Assembly: GCA_012862575.1 (NCBI GenBank)
Contig: BLSF01000037.1
Span: 310,001 to 374,000, forward strand
Reading direction: 5' to 3'
DNA: 64,000 bases
Source of the DNA: Parietichytrium sp. I65-24A
Lineage: Eukaryota; Sar; Bigyra; Thraustochytrida; Thraustochytriidae
Shown here: positions 52,201-62,756 of the stretch, piece after piece
Layout of the letters: every line of letters begins with the position of its first letter
Position numbering within the stretch: the stretch's first letter is position 1
Program-made: the position numbers and the translations under genes
The notes under the pieces: generated by a model
Told to the model about the DNA's origin: nothing
The model's input: only the letters and a program-made list of their open reading frames with translations
Databases searched by the model: none

Positions 52201-53499
52201 ATGATGGAGACGAACACGAACCGCGTGCGACCGCGGTCTGAAGACGACTCCGAGCACGACTCGCACAGCAAAAGGCAAAAGATTGCAGGCGCTCCAAAGG
52301 TATTGTGGAGTCTCGCAGAGGACACAAAGCTGACGAATCTGGTTCAGGAGAAAGGGGAGTTCTGTTGGTCCGAAATCGCGTCACAATTGCCAGGCAGAGT
52401 TGGGAAGCAATGCCGGGATAGATGGAGAAACCATCTCAACCCTGCAATCAAAAAGGGAGGATGGACCGCAGAGGAGGATAGGCTCCTCTTCCAATACCAG
52501 CAAAAGTTCGGGCACTCGTGGTCTAATATCGCGAAGCACCTTCCAGGCAGGACAGACCTGAGTGTCAAAAATCGTTGGTATAGTTACAAGCGGAAGGAGA
52601 AGAGGCAACAGAATAGACTGTCAAGGTCCGCATCGGATGGAGTGAGTGTGTCGTCAGACACTGAAGTACACGGAACCGGGGAGGAACCTGAGGTCCAGTG
52701 CTCTGAGATCTCTCAATCGCCATATTTTTACATGGAACCTAGCACTTCACTAAGCGGCAAAGCCAACAGGAATGCTTATCAGACGCAATCGAAGCACCCT
52801 CGTGCCTTGCGGGCTTGCTCTGACAAAACAGACCTTCAGTTCTATGCCCTCTCGAGCCTCCTCTCCAAAGCAAAACCGACGCAGTTGCCCCACTTAGTTT
52901 CAGCTCCCACCCAAACACAACAGACCTTCTCGCACACCGAAAGCCGCTCAACTCCGACATCGCTACCAAATAATGGCAATGCCTTGCATGCGATTTTCGC
53001 ACTACAACAAGAGCTACAGCGAACTGTCGACGAGCGGAACCAACTACAATCATTTGTTCAAGCTCTAATCTCGAATCCGGTTCCCAGGAACGCTCAGCAG
53101 TCCCCGGTCTCAACGAAGGTCATGCCTGCAACGCCTTCCTCATTCAGCAACGGGAAGCTGTCCGTCCTCGAAGACCCCGAAAAATGCAACGCGATCTACA
53201 ATGTGGAAGACCGGAGTTTTGCGACCACCAAGCCTGAAGCCGCATTTGCTATGCTGCAGGACTTTATTTCGAGTCGTTCGACATCGACCAACACCCATTC
53301 TGCCGAATCCCAAGCCCCGCAAGACGCTTCAGCAAATCTGTTGCTTGAACTTTCGCGATCAGCTAGCCACAGCATACAGCTCGGAGTCAAAACTCCAAGC
53401 TTTAATTTTGAAGGCATTGGTATGAGCCCGACGGGAGCATTCAAGAAAACAGCTGCCGCAGTCTTTGGTAGCTTGCGCACTGAGAAAGCGATTGAGTAG
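52201..53499 (+). CDS. R2R3-type MYB transcription factor
   Basis: A single exon of 432 residues. It has two MYB repeats with perfectly spaced tryptophans: W36, W56, W75 in the first (LPGRVGKQCRDRWRNHL) and W88, W107, W126 in the second (KGGWTAEEDRLLF, LPGRTDLSVKNRWYSY). These are the R2 and R3 helix-turn-helix units that bind the MYB recognition element (core AACNG). A basic SKRQK stretch before the repeats and KRKEKR after them look like nuclear signals. Residues 150-432 are Ser/Thr/Gln-rich with a short helical block (LQQELQRTVDERNQLQSFV) that could mediate dimerisation or activation. The first two codons are both ATG; I kept the first. Confidence 0.93.
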   Translation: MMETNTNRVRPRSEDDSEHDSHSKRQKIAGAPKVLWSLAEDTKLTNLVQEKGEFCWSEIASQLPGRVGKQCRDRWRNHLNPAIKKGGWTAEEDRLLFQYQQKFGHSWSNIAKHLPGRTDLSVKNRWYSYKRKEKRQQNRLSRSASDGVSVSSDTEVHGTGEEPEVQCSEISQSPYFYMEPSTSLSGKANRNAYQTQSKHPRALRACSDKTDLQFYALSSLLSKAKPTQLPHLVSAPTQTQQTFSHTESRSTPTSLPNNGNALHAIFALQQELQRTVDERNQLQSFVQALISNPVPRNAQQSPVSTKVMPATPSSFSNGKLSVLEDPEKCNAIYNVEDRSFATTKPEAAFAMLQDFISSRSTSTNTHSAESQAPQDASANLLLELSRSASHSIQLGVKTPSFNFEGIGMSPTGAFKKTAAAVFGSLRTEKAIE

Positions 53500-53912
53500 C
53501 AGAGCTCTTGGAAGAACGTTGTAAATCTCATTGCTTCCTCTTTGCTAGAGTCATTCATCGATGTTGGTCTTGCTGATGATTAGAAATGTATTTTGTACAC
53601 AATCGAACCAGTGGTACGTGGGGTGGGTCCACACGGTCCAACTAAAAATCTGAAACGGCGTATGTAATAGCTCATCTTCCGACTAATAACAGAGGCAAGA
53701 ACTTCTTTGTTTTTTTCAACTCTATAATGAACATGAACAGCGAGCACACGCAGAGTCTAATGCAAAACTAGTGTCGAGAGAGAAGACATCCGCCGTATTG
53801 CTAATAGGAATGTCGCATCTCGAACCGGCGTAAAGTGAGACGAGCGCGACAAGAACCAACATCCAAGGGTAAAATAAAAAATGGTCACTATTCGTCACTA
53901 TTTTCGTGCTGG
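53500..53912. other. Convergent 3' region
   Basis: 413 bp between the 3' ends of the MYB gene and the large coiled-coil gene. No gene was seen. Confidence 0.7.
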
Positions 53913-56900
53913 CTACTCTTTCTCACCTTGTTGCTCATCAGCGCCATCTGAGAGCGGCCGCATCCAATCAGGCATATCTTCTGTGGCTGGAAGCTCGCTT
54001 GAGGTTTCATTCGTTGCGATTGAAAGAAGAGGAAGGTCTAGCAGTTCAAGAGGTACGAAATCGTCCTCTGCTGTCTGCTTGGTTAGTTGGTGCAGACGAG
54101 AAGGATCGAAGTTCCGGTCTCTAGCAGCAAATCGTGAGCCCGTCTTTGCCGTTTCGCTGAGAAACAGAGGCTTATCATCCATTCCAAGTCTCAGCATGGC
54201 CATTTGCGTGTCCGGGGACACCATTCCAGATCGAGAGTCGTTGTTCTCAGACGCATCGGTCCGATTTTTTTCCAATGGTGCTTGATTTGACATGCCTGTG
54301 GCTCGAAAGGAAAGGTTCAGCGAATTTGGGCGTTTGCCATTCCATGATTTCGATTTGGAAGCGTCTTCGGATGGGCTACGCTTGCGAGCTGTGTTAAAGC
54401 TTGCAAATTGGTTCCTTGGCGAGCGTCGGAATGAGTCGTCGTCTTTTGGAAAGCCCAGGGGACTCAAAGGTAGGCTCTCAGAGCGATCATCTGTGTCATT
54501 TTCGCTGATCCTGAGACTTAATTTCTTCGTTCGCGGAGAAAACGGCTTGCTGCTCTGAAGCTGGGGACTTGCTGGTTTGTGGGGGGAGAAGGGAATGTTC
54601 TTCTGCGATCCAAGAATGAGAGGTTGGCGGCGTTGCGTAGGAGACACAGGGGCGTTCTTCATTTGCGTGGGAAACTCGAACAGGAGTTGACCATTTCCGG
54701 GCCCAAGACCGCCTCTTCGGGGGGATCCATACGCCGGAAAATTTTGGCGTGGCCTTGCGCCTATGAACGTGTTTCCAACATTCAACGAGTCCATCCCAAA
54801 TCCTACTATGGGAATGCTCTTGGTTCCCACAGCGTCTTGGTTGGACGCGTTGCGCAGCGGACTAGGTGCCCCTCCTCCTCCTCGCTGAAGAATGTGTCTG
54901 GTCTGCATCACATCAAAAGAAAATACGTTCGACTTTGCTGCAGGCACGCGTCCGGAAAAGTCTCGGTATGGCGAGTTGGACTCTTCTTCACTCGCCTCCT
55001 GGGAAGAACCAAGGTTCGGTCTCTCCACCTTTCTCTCGCGGGCTTTCGCGAGGGACGTCGCATTCTTGGCTTGCTGCCAGCGCTGTCGCCATCTGGCTAG
55101 CTGTTGCAGAAGCCCGCGGATCTGCTTTCTTAGAGCGGCTTTCCGTGCCCGCGTTTCCTCATCATCTACAAACTGACTCTTTGCAACAGTTTTATGCGTT
55201 CCCATACCGTACTTGATTGCGGCTGCCCGGGCGTCAGCTTGTAGTTTCTTTTCTCGCAGCTTCCTCTTGTGCTCGGACTGCAGCTCACGAATTCGACGAG
55301 CAAGTTTAATGTTTTCTAGCTCCATGCTCTTAATTTGTCGCTTCACTCGCTTAGCGTGTTGCGCAGGGTTGTTCAAACTATTCTCTTCGATCTCTACTCT
55401 GAGCTCGTCAACTTTACTTTTCAGCTTGGTGTTTGTACGCGATAACTTGCTGACCAAGACCTCGGCACGAGCGGAGTGCTCCTCCCGCGCTTTGGACTCG
55501 GACGTCAGTTCAGAGAGACGCGACTCAAGACCTGCCATTTCCGCAGCAAGATGGGACATATCCTTGGTTCTCTGATCTAGCTCCTGTTCATACTCGCGCT
55601 CGACTTTGAGGCGTTTGCGATGATAATCAACCTGCAGCTTGTCTACCTCTGGCTCCCACCTCTCGATTTCCGCTTTGGCGCGTTGCATTCGTCTCGATAT
55701 TTCTTGCTTCTCCATCTCTCGCCGCTGGCCCACCTTAAGACGAAGTGCAGTCACTCTCTCGCGCAACGGCTCGACTTCACTTCGGAACTCCGTCAACAAG
55801 GTCATTAACGCAGCGAAATCTCGGCGCAAGTATGTGATCTCAGCTCGAATGTTGTGTTGTTCTTCGCGGGTCAGAATTTCCCCCAGGCGCTCACTTCGCA
55901 TCACTTGAGCGTTCGTACGCTCATGTAATACTGGCTCTTCGCTATCCTCTTCAATTCTATACGCTCCATATGCTTTACGAATTCGTTCCGAGACTAGCTT
56001 GGCCAAATCGCGTTTCCTTCCCTTCCCAGCTGTCCGTGACGAACGATTGCTATTTGAGGAAACACTTGACCTTAATAGATCATCTTGATGGTCTGAAAAG
56101 GCCAACGAAGAAAAAACCCCGTTGAAATCCGCTTTGCTGCTTTGGAACCCATCACCACTAGGTCCGGCGTCCCCACAGGGCCCAACATAAGTGCTTTCCT
56201 CATCAGACGCCAACTCTCTGAGCGCAAAATCTTCCCATCCAATCTCAATTGCATGAACGTCCTCTTGGAAGTCGTCTCCACGAGGGCCAACGTCCCCTTT
56301 TGGTCCGCCCTGTCGTTTCGTGTTGCGCCGTGACATTGATTTATGAGTTCGGCGCGACTCTTTCGTGGATTTCGTTGGCGAATCTGCCTGTCCGTTGCTA
56401 TCATAGACTGCAAGGGCTTCACTCAGAGACTGGAATTCTGCTGTCACTTCTTCGATCTGCGCGACTAGGCGTCCTTTCTCTTCTTGTAGACCTTCAACCG
56501 TTTCTTTATCCGATTGCATGATGCGTTCGAGCCTCTCAATTTCTACCGCCTGTTCCTCATAAACTTTCTCGTCTATGACTCCCTTAGTTTTTGCATCAGC
56601 CAGAGCTTGTTTGGCCTGAGCAATTTGCTGCGCGAGCTGTGCTTCCCTCTCCCGCGAGTTTGCCGCAGCTCCGAACTCGTCGCTTAGTGCTTTTACTTGA
56701 GACTCCAGCTGCGCCTGCTCGGCCATGACTTCCTCCCTATGCCTTTTGGCATCGTCCAATTCACTCTGTGCCTTATCGTCAAGTTCCTTCTGCTCGGCCT
56801 CGTCGTCAGAGTCTTCGTCAGACACATCGAGGAACCCAGTTTCAAAGTCGTCCAAGGTGTCCTGCTTGCGCAAATTTTTTGGGGAAGCTGCATCGGGTTT

Positions 56901-58656
56901 CTTCTGCTCGAGCGAAGTAGATTCCGTACTGTCTGCATTCTGGCTCGCGGTAGTGCCCGTCAATTGTTGTTCACTTGCTGGCCGAGCATCACTCGACGCA
57001 GCAACCTCCTCGGGGGCATTTGGCTTGGCGCTCTGAGCAGAGGCCATCTGCAAACTAGACTTGAGCGCTGACCGTTCTGCGGCATGCTGCAGCTTTCGCA
57101 GCAAGGTGCTAGATACATGGACATGATTGCCGAGTTTGGAAACATTGGACTGGAGCTTATCAATATTCTCAACCAGATCTCTCGTCTTCTCTTTGTGCCT
57201 GGCTTCCAAATCCACAAGCATGCTCCGTTCAACTTCGAAAACAGGGTCTGCGTCGATCTCCTGAATCTGTGACTCCAGAGCGATGAGCTTGGCCTTGTTC
57301 ATAGCCACCTGAGATTCCAAGATTGCAATCCCTTCCCTTGTCTGGCTTTCTTTGTTGGTCTTGCCCTCCGCTTCTAGGCGCTCCATGAGAAGTTGCACCC
57401 TCGCGCCTTTAAACTTCATGTCTTTCATTTTCCCTCGGAAACGTTTTATACTGGATGAGGATGCCGTTTCTTTGTCTTGAAGAATCATCTGCACTGTGCG
57501 AGAGGAATCATCTGCTTCGAGCTCTTGCTCTTGGACCTGCCGTAACATCAAAAAATAATTTTGCTCTTCGTGCAGCGATTCCTTTGTTCGAGTTTGACAC
57601 CAGTTTGCAAGATCAGCCAGCTTTGAAACCATATCGCTGACTTGAATTGAGTCGCTCAGGCTGGTGAGCGACTCCTTTGTGATACTGCCGGATACAGCCT
57701 GGTCGTCTGTGTAGAAATCTAGTGCAGGAAGGGCCTCGATTTTATTCATCTTCGCCTTTAAACCATTAGGGTTGTTCAGCTCCATGACCAACGACTGTAC
57801 TTTCTCCTGATCGCCACCGAGCATAGTTCCTAGTTCCGCCCTCTCCTCCTCCGCTATTTTTTGCTGAGTCTCCAGAGTTTTCTGAAACGTACCAGAGAAA
57901 AGAGAATCACTCTTGTTAAATGTGCCCAGAGTTGCAGCAATACGACCAACAACCTGGTCAACTTGTTCGTAGAACGTGAAGATCTTCTCTTCCCGTTCTT
58001 TTCTCTCCGCCTCATACTTTTCTGCAAGGATCTCGAGCTCTCTTCTCTCTCGTGCTTTTTCTTCGGCCAGTCTGAGCCGCAACTCTTCGGCCTCCGCCCC
58101 CTCCTCATCCGAGGAGTGATCAGACTCCACATGCGCTTCTCTCCCCGAACCGTCCGCGCTGTCGATTGCATCGTTCGAGGCGGATTTCCTCCCTTTCAGG
58201 AACCCAAACTTCACGGCCTGCTCCCTGAGGCCAGGACCGTACAATCTGCCTGAAAATGCAACATCTTCATCGATCACCACCTGCTCCTGCTTCAAAAGCA
58301 ACCCGCGCCTCTTCACCGTGAGGCCTTTCGCGCTCGGGCGAATTTTAGCAAACGTGTCCGCCGTGACAGCAGCGTACGCATCCTCGCGTTCCTGCCTTTC
58401 CTTAATGACCGCAAACCTTCCCAATTGCTTGTCGAGCATAAACTGCGTGTCACCACACACACAAGGCGCCGACCAATCCACGAGGGGCAAGGTGCCAACC
58501 AATTCGTCAGTGCTCAGCCACTTTCTCCCAACCCAAACCACTCCGCGCCCGTCCATCGCCCTCCCAACGTACCTGCTCTACGGCAGCCACCTCGCTCTTG
58601 CGCAAGGGAAGAGTCTCGCGCCGCCTGTCCCTGTCGTCATCTTCCTGCTGCTCCAT
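53913..58656 (-). CDS. 1537-residue coiled-coil protein of unknown function
   Basis: Two exons, 58656-58573 (28 codons) and 58442-53913, are separated by a 130 bp phase-0 intron (GTACGT donor, CACGCAG acceptor). The long frame alone would start at 58556 inside this intron. The upstream exon begins at an ATG and splices in frame to give VAAVEQFMLDKQLGRF, which reads as continuous hydrophilic helix. I therefore prefer the spliced model. Coiled coils occupy about 140-240, 300-500, 580-690 and 830-1150. Between them are Ser/Asp/Glu-rich linkers and two short Gly-X-Y blocks (GPKGDVGPRGDD and GPCGDAGPSGDG). The last 350 residues are disordered, with SPxK/SPR motifs. I do not recognise the family; a centrosomal, ciliary or structural role is a guess from architecture. 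Confidence 0.75.
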
Positions 58657-58748
58657 CACTCCGAGTCAGCAGCGCAACCGCGCTTGCTCATTCACAAGCG
58701 GCCCTTCTCTGCGCTCTTTTGCATCGACTTTGGCGCGTCTCTCCCGCT

Positions 58749-58765
58749 AATATATATAATATATT
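58749..58765 (-). promoter_or_regulatory. TATA-like element of the large coiled-coil gene
   Basis: A TATATATAATATAT run lies about 95-110 bp upstream of the proposed ATG at 58656, in otherwise GC-balanced DNA. A promoter role is inferred from position. Confidence 0.45.
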
Positions 58766-59276
58766 CGCAATCCCGATAGCTCGCGGCAGGCAGAGACTGC
58801 GTGCGCAAAGAAAGAAACGCACAGCGTTGAGTCGACGCCGACGCCGACGCGAGCCCCAGTCACTTTTCACAGGTAGTTTTGCATATGCACGTAGATGGAC
58901 ACGGACATGGACATTCATGAACAGCTTCTTTTCGTTGTTCGATCGACCGTGAAATATTGAATTCAACGCAGTAGCAGTCCCACTGCCTGTTGCAGTCGCA
59001 GTCAAAGTCTCAGTCTCAGTCAATGAGTCAATGGCATTCACTTCCACTTTCGCTTTCACATTCATTCACTTTCGCTTTCACAGTCACCTCGCCAACGTCG
59101 TATTACCCGATGACCGTTACGTGTCTCGGCGTAGAAGGGGTTAGCGATCGGCTAGCGGAGGATTGGGTTTGCGGGACACAAACACACAAGTTGGTTGAGT
59201 GAATAGTGGATAGTGGACATTAGTGGACCCTTTCAATTGAGTTGTCCTGACGATGTGGAATCTGTTCTCTATGATA

Positions 59277-59302
59277 TCTGAATTCTGAATTCTGAATTCT
59301 GA
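59277..59302. repeat. (GAATTCT)3 heptamer repeat
   Basis: Three perfect tandem GAATTCT units. The same word appears singly in several other spacers. Confidence 0.9.
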
Positions 59303-59475
59303 TGTCCAGCTGCACGAAGAGAGGATGGGGCGCGGCTGCTTTCCTTTGCCGGGGTCGGAGTGTTGGGTGTCAGGAGAACAGAATTCAGCTTTTCGGTTAC
59401 ATGCTCAGATCTGGGATGTTTATGGAGGAGGATGATTGTTGATTGTTGTTTGTAGTGTGGTGGCCGCGGGCTCGG

Positions 59476-60378
59476 CTAGAGCGCGTGGAAGGCTTGCGCC
59501 AAGTCTCTGTATGGTTTACATCGATCTTCATTGGTCATGACCGCGCGTCCGCTACTGGAGGGTAAGACCCAAACACGTGTGCTTTCTGGCAAGGGCCAGC
59601 CCTCCGGCATGGGGATGCTTTGTTGGCCGTGCTCGATGCCTTTCGGTGGGACGGGAAACATCATTGTGAATTGCCTTTTCCCCGTGAAGGCAACAAGTTG
59701 TGGCGGTCCTCCAGCTCGCTCTACGTGAGCGCCGATGCGCATGAAGAGTGCCCGTGACCAAGAGAGCATCTGTTTTTTGCCATAGTCTTGCGCATTGTTT
59801 CCTGGCTCCATGCCAATATCTGTGAGACCAACTCCAAAGGCTTCCGGGAGCTCGTTCTGGGCGACCATGGGCAGGTCTGCGGGTAAAATACCAGTAAAGT
59901 CCTCCACGCCTTTCCCAATCGATTTCCCGGTCAGAAGTTTCCACATTTTGTTCGTCGGGTTCGAGTAGAACAACCCGGACGCCCAGGCATGTTCCGAAGG
60001 ATTGTGCCCCACCAGGAGCAGCTTGAGCGGCTTCTCCTCGAAATGCGTGCACACCACACTGTTCTCAAAACACGCACTGCACGTTCCCGTGTACCGTTCC
60101 CTGTACTTGGCTGGAGCAGGGGCTACAAAGGGCCGCAAAGTCTGGCCCATCTTTCTCTTTCCCGCCCCAAAACCATGCTCGGCTTTCACTGCCACGGGCG
60201 TCGGCTTCTCGCATGGGGACTCAAGCTTGAAACTATCCAGCTCGTCACTCCGTTCAGCGCCCGCTCTCGCAGGTCTTCCAGTCGAAGCAACCAACGCTCG
60301 CCACTTGCCCGTTCGGGCACCCTTTGGGAGATCCTTCTCCGCGTTGAATCTGAACGCGTCCAAGCTGCGCTTATGCAT
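59476..60378 (-). CDS. TDG/MUG-type uracil (thymine) DNA glycosylase
   Basis: A single exon of 300 residues. These enzymes excise uracil or thymine from G:U and G:T mispairs and start base excision repair in the nucleus. Motif 1 is LLVGHNPSEHAWASG (121-135), corresponding to GINPG in MUG/TDG, and it retains the catalytic-position Asn (N126). NPTNKMWKLL follows as in the family. Motif 2 is VLPSSSGRA (271-279) in place of the usual LPNPSG. ELPEAFGVGLTDI and FTGKRQF match the core strands. The N-terminal 95 residues are basic and disordered. C100, C103, C110 and H112 just before the core could bind zinc. The start is the first ATG. Confidence 0.88.
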   Translation of the reverse strand: MHKRSLDAFRFNAEKDLPKGARTGKWRALVASTGRPARAGAERSDELDSFKLESPCEKPTPVAVKAEHGFGAGKRKMGQTLRPFVAPAPAKYRERYTGTCSACFENSVVCTHFEEKPLKLLLVGHNPSEHAWASGLFYSNPTNKMWKLLTGKSIGKGVEDFTGILPADLPMVAQNELPEAFGVGLTDIGMEPGNNAQDYGKKQMLSWSRALFMRIGAHVERAGGPPQLVAFTGKRQFTMMFPVPPKGIEHGQQSIPMPEGWPLPESTRVWVLPSSSGRAVMTNEDRCKPYRDLAQAFHAL

Positions 60379-60746
60379 CGCAGCGCAGCAGCGTTGCCGC
60401 TCTCTCTGTCTCTCTCTGTCTCTGTCTCTCTCTCTTCTCTTTCCCTCGCTATGTCCAAGAGTCCAAGAGCAAGTGCTCGCAAGAGCAGCAATACGTTGCT
60501 CGTCGCCAACTCAGGCTCGTCGTGGTGGCCTCTTCACGTGTTCGCGTAGTGCTCTGCTGCTCAATTGCCTACGGCTAGCTGGCGCATTTTGCTCTCGTCC
60601 ATCTCGGAGACCCTCAGCCGCACATGGTCTTGATGTTGGTGGCGGATGGATTGATTTTGATTGCGCGGGGGATGTGGCGGGTGCGGGAGTTGGGAGAGAT
60701 GAAATATAGAGTTTCTTTTTGATAATGGAGTCCGGTCAGGTGGTAT
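60379..60746. other. Short intergenic region
   Basis: 368 bp between the start of the glycosylase gene and the 3' end of the aminotransferase gene, both on minus. It contains a CTCTGT repeat (60399-60436). Confidence 0.7.
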
Positions 60747-62756
60747 TTATTTGATGGAGAGCACGCGCTTGGCGAGCGCCTTGACAATTTCGGCGACGAG
60801 GTGGAGCTGGATTCCGACCTTGGATGGGGCCTGGCCCTCGTGGACCCACCACCAGCCGTCGTCCTCCATGCGATGGCAAGCGCGGACGACCTTTTCGGTG
60901 ATCAAATCAAGGTCGCGACGCTCATAGTCCAATGAGAGACTCAACCGGCCGGTGCCAACCCAGCTCAAGTTCAGGCCCTCGTCCTTGAGGTAATACTGCA
61001 GCATCCAATGGTATCTGCCAGGTCGCTTGTAGAGCATGGTCCAGACGGACGAATAAGCGGCAATTGCCAGAGGAGGCGTCGATTTTGGGAATTCCTTCTC
61101 CAAACGCTGATTGGTGTCCTTTACCCAGTCTTGCACGTTTTGGCGCAGCTGGTTGTACTTGGCTTTCGTGGCGGCGGAGGTCACCCATTTAAGGAAGCGA
61201 TTCATGGAGCCAACCAGAAGGGGGTGAGCAGCAAACGTACCCACCACGTACGCGACGCGCAACGGCTTGGTTGGATCCGAGCGGTTCATCAAGTGCCTTG
61301 GCCCGCAGACGATGCCGTTGGGCATGCCTCCGCCGAGCGTTTTGCCGTAAACAACCATGTCCGCCTCAACACCAAAGTACTCTTGCGCGCCACCAGGGGC
61401 AAGTCGAAACCCGGTGTACACTTCGTCAAATATCAGCGTGATGCCTAGGTCTGTGCAGGTCTCCCTCATGCGTTCCAGCCATGCCTTGTATTCTCTGGTA
61501 GAATCCGACGCGCCTCTGGTGTTGCTCGCAAGAACCAAGTCGCTTGGAGGCGGTGAGTTGGGGTGGAAAGCCTGAAGGGGATTGATCACCACAGCCGCAA
61601 TTTCAAAGGCTCTCCAGCGGATGACGTCCATGGAAGCCTCGCTCATGTCCTTGAGGGTGAGCACGTCCACAGGGACACGCTCGTTCCCAGCCATGGGCTG
61701 AACACCATCCCACCACCCATGGTACGCGCCACCGAAGAGAACAATGTATTTTTTGCGGCTGTTGAAACGGGCGAGGCGAGTGGCACACATGACCGCCTCC
61801 GTTCCAGACATATGAAAACTAATCTCTTGCTTGCCAGAGATCTCGCGAAGCATGTCGATATTTTCGCGAATGAGAGGATGAAGGGGACCCAGCACACAGC
61901 CCACATCTTTGGTGAGCTCCATGCCTTCCTGCAAAAACCGCTTGTACTCGTCGTAGCCGCAGACGTTGACTCCGTAGGAGCCACTCACGTCGGTTAGGCG
62001 GTTTCCATCCACGTCAATGAGATCGACACGGTCAGCCTTCTCAATCACGGTGCACGGATCGCACCACGACTCGAGCTTTTTTTGAAAAGGAATGAACACT
62101 CTGTTTCCAGCGCTGAAGCGCAAATCGGAGAACTTGTCCGCGAGGTATCCGCTTTCCTTGATGCTTTTCGCAAACTTTTGCTTCCATTGCTTGTCTAGCT
62201 TGTCGAACGCCTCCTTTCGCTTCTGAACGATGCGGTCAGGAGCGTCGTCAGTTCGGAAGAAGGCTTCTTCGCTGAACGACCAGCGAGGCATAATATGTGA
62301 CACCAGAGGGAATACCAACGGTGTTGGAAAGTGCGCACGAAGTGTGAGCACCGTCAGAAACACGCGATGAATGAGCATGCCGAAGGCCGCAAGGGCAAAC
62401 AGCGCCATGACGTTCTCCTTCTGCGATGCCAGCGATCCGACAACGAAAAGCGCAGTCCCCGCCATCAAAGCGTTTGATTGGGACGCATTCATTGCAGGCA
62501 CATGCAATGCCAGCGCCAGAAGAAGAAACCCATTGATCACTATCGCAGGAACAGGCGCGCCTACGCTCTCCCCAACTAGCACCACCGATACGAACGCCAA
62601 CCCGGACGTCAGACTAAGCGTCTCCAAGTTGGCAAGCTGCGAGATGACCAGACACCCGACACTGAACGCGTTTATGGGGTCCCAGCTGCAGCTCGCGTCA
62701 CCATCTCCGCACAGCCACGTGCCGCGTCCCCCCGGGAGCGCATCTATAACAGACAT
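60747..62756 (-). CDS. Membrane-anchored class III aminotransferase, GSA-aminomutase-like
   Basis: A single exon of 669 residues. Residues about 28-140 form four or five hydrophobic segments (LVISQLANL, AFVSVVLV, GFLLLALALHV, AGTALFVVGSL, LFALAAFGMLI). The rest (about 200-669) is a PLP-dependent class III aminotransferase. It has VDLIDVDGNRLTDVSG near its start, MSGTEAVMCA at the cofactor phosphate site, AYHGWWDG and FDEVYTGFR with the pyridine-nitrogen Asp D444. The PLP-binding lysine is K472 in YGKTLGGGMPNG, and GTFAAHPL follows. The nearest pattern is glutamate-1-semialdehyde aminomutase and the related aminotransferase domains of polyketide/peptide synthases (PGGAQEYFG). The substrate is unknown. 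The membrane part is not usual for this family. The start is the first ATG; a GTG lies 15 codons upstream. Confidence 0.85.
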   Translation of the reverse strand: MSVIDALPGGRGTWLCGDGDASCSWDPINAFSVGCLVISQLANLETLSLTSGLAFVSVVLVGESVGAPVPAIVINGFLLLALALHVPAMNASQSNALMAGTALFVVGSLASQKENVMALFALAAFGMLIHRVFLTVLTLRAHFPTPLVFPLVSHIMPRWSFSEEAFFRTDDAPDRIVQKRKEAFDKLDKQWKQKFAKSIKESGYLADKFSDLRFSAGNRVFIPFQKKLESWCDPCTVIEKADRVDLIDVDGNRLTDVSGSYGVNVCGYDEYKRFLQEGMELTKDVGCVLGPLHPLIRENIDMLREISGKQEISFHMSGTEAVMCATRLARFNSRKKYIVLFGGAYHGWWDGVQPMAGNERVPVDVLTLKDMSEASMDVIRWRAFEIAAVVINPLQAFHPNSPPPSDLVLASNTRGASDSTREYKAWLERMRETCTDLGITLIFDEVYTGFRLAPGGAQEYFGVEADMVVYGKTLGGGMPNGIVCGPRHLMNRSDPTKPLRVAYVVGTFAAHPLLVGSMNRFLKWVTSAATKAKYNQLRQNVQDWVKDTNQRLEKEFPKSTPPLAIAAYSSVWTMLYKRPGRYHWMLQYYLKDEGLNLSWVGTGRLSLSLDYERRDLDLITEKVVRACHRMEDDGWWWVHEGQAPSKVGIQLHLVAEIVKALAKRVLSIK

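Larger units (their letters stand above)
58657..59475. other. Intergenic region
   Basis: It holds the promoter side of the large coiled-coil gene and the 3' side of the glycosylase gene. It contains CAGTCT/CAGTCG repeats and CTTTCGCTTTCACATTCA units (58990-59085), and a GAATTCT array (59277-59302). No gene was seen. Confidence 0.65.

Noticed and set aside
53913-58556. Start of the large coiled-coil gene at 58556
   Set aside because: The first 38 codons of that model are intronic. The exon at 58656-58573 splices in frame with consensus sites.
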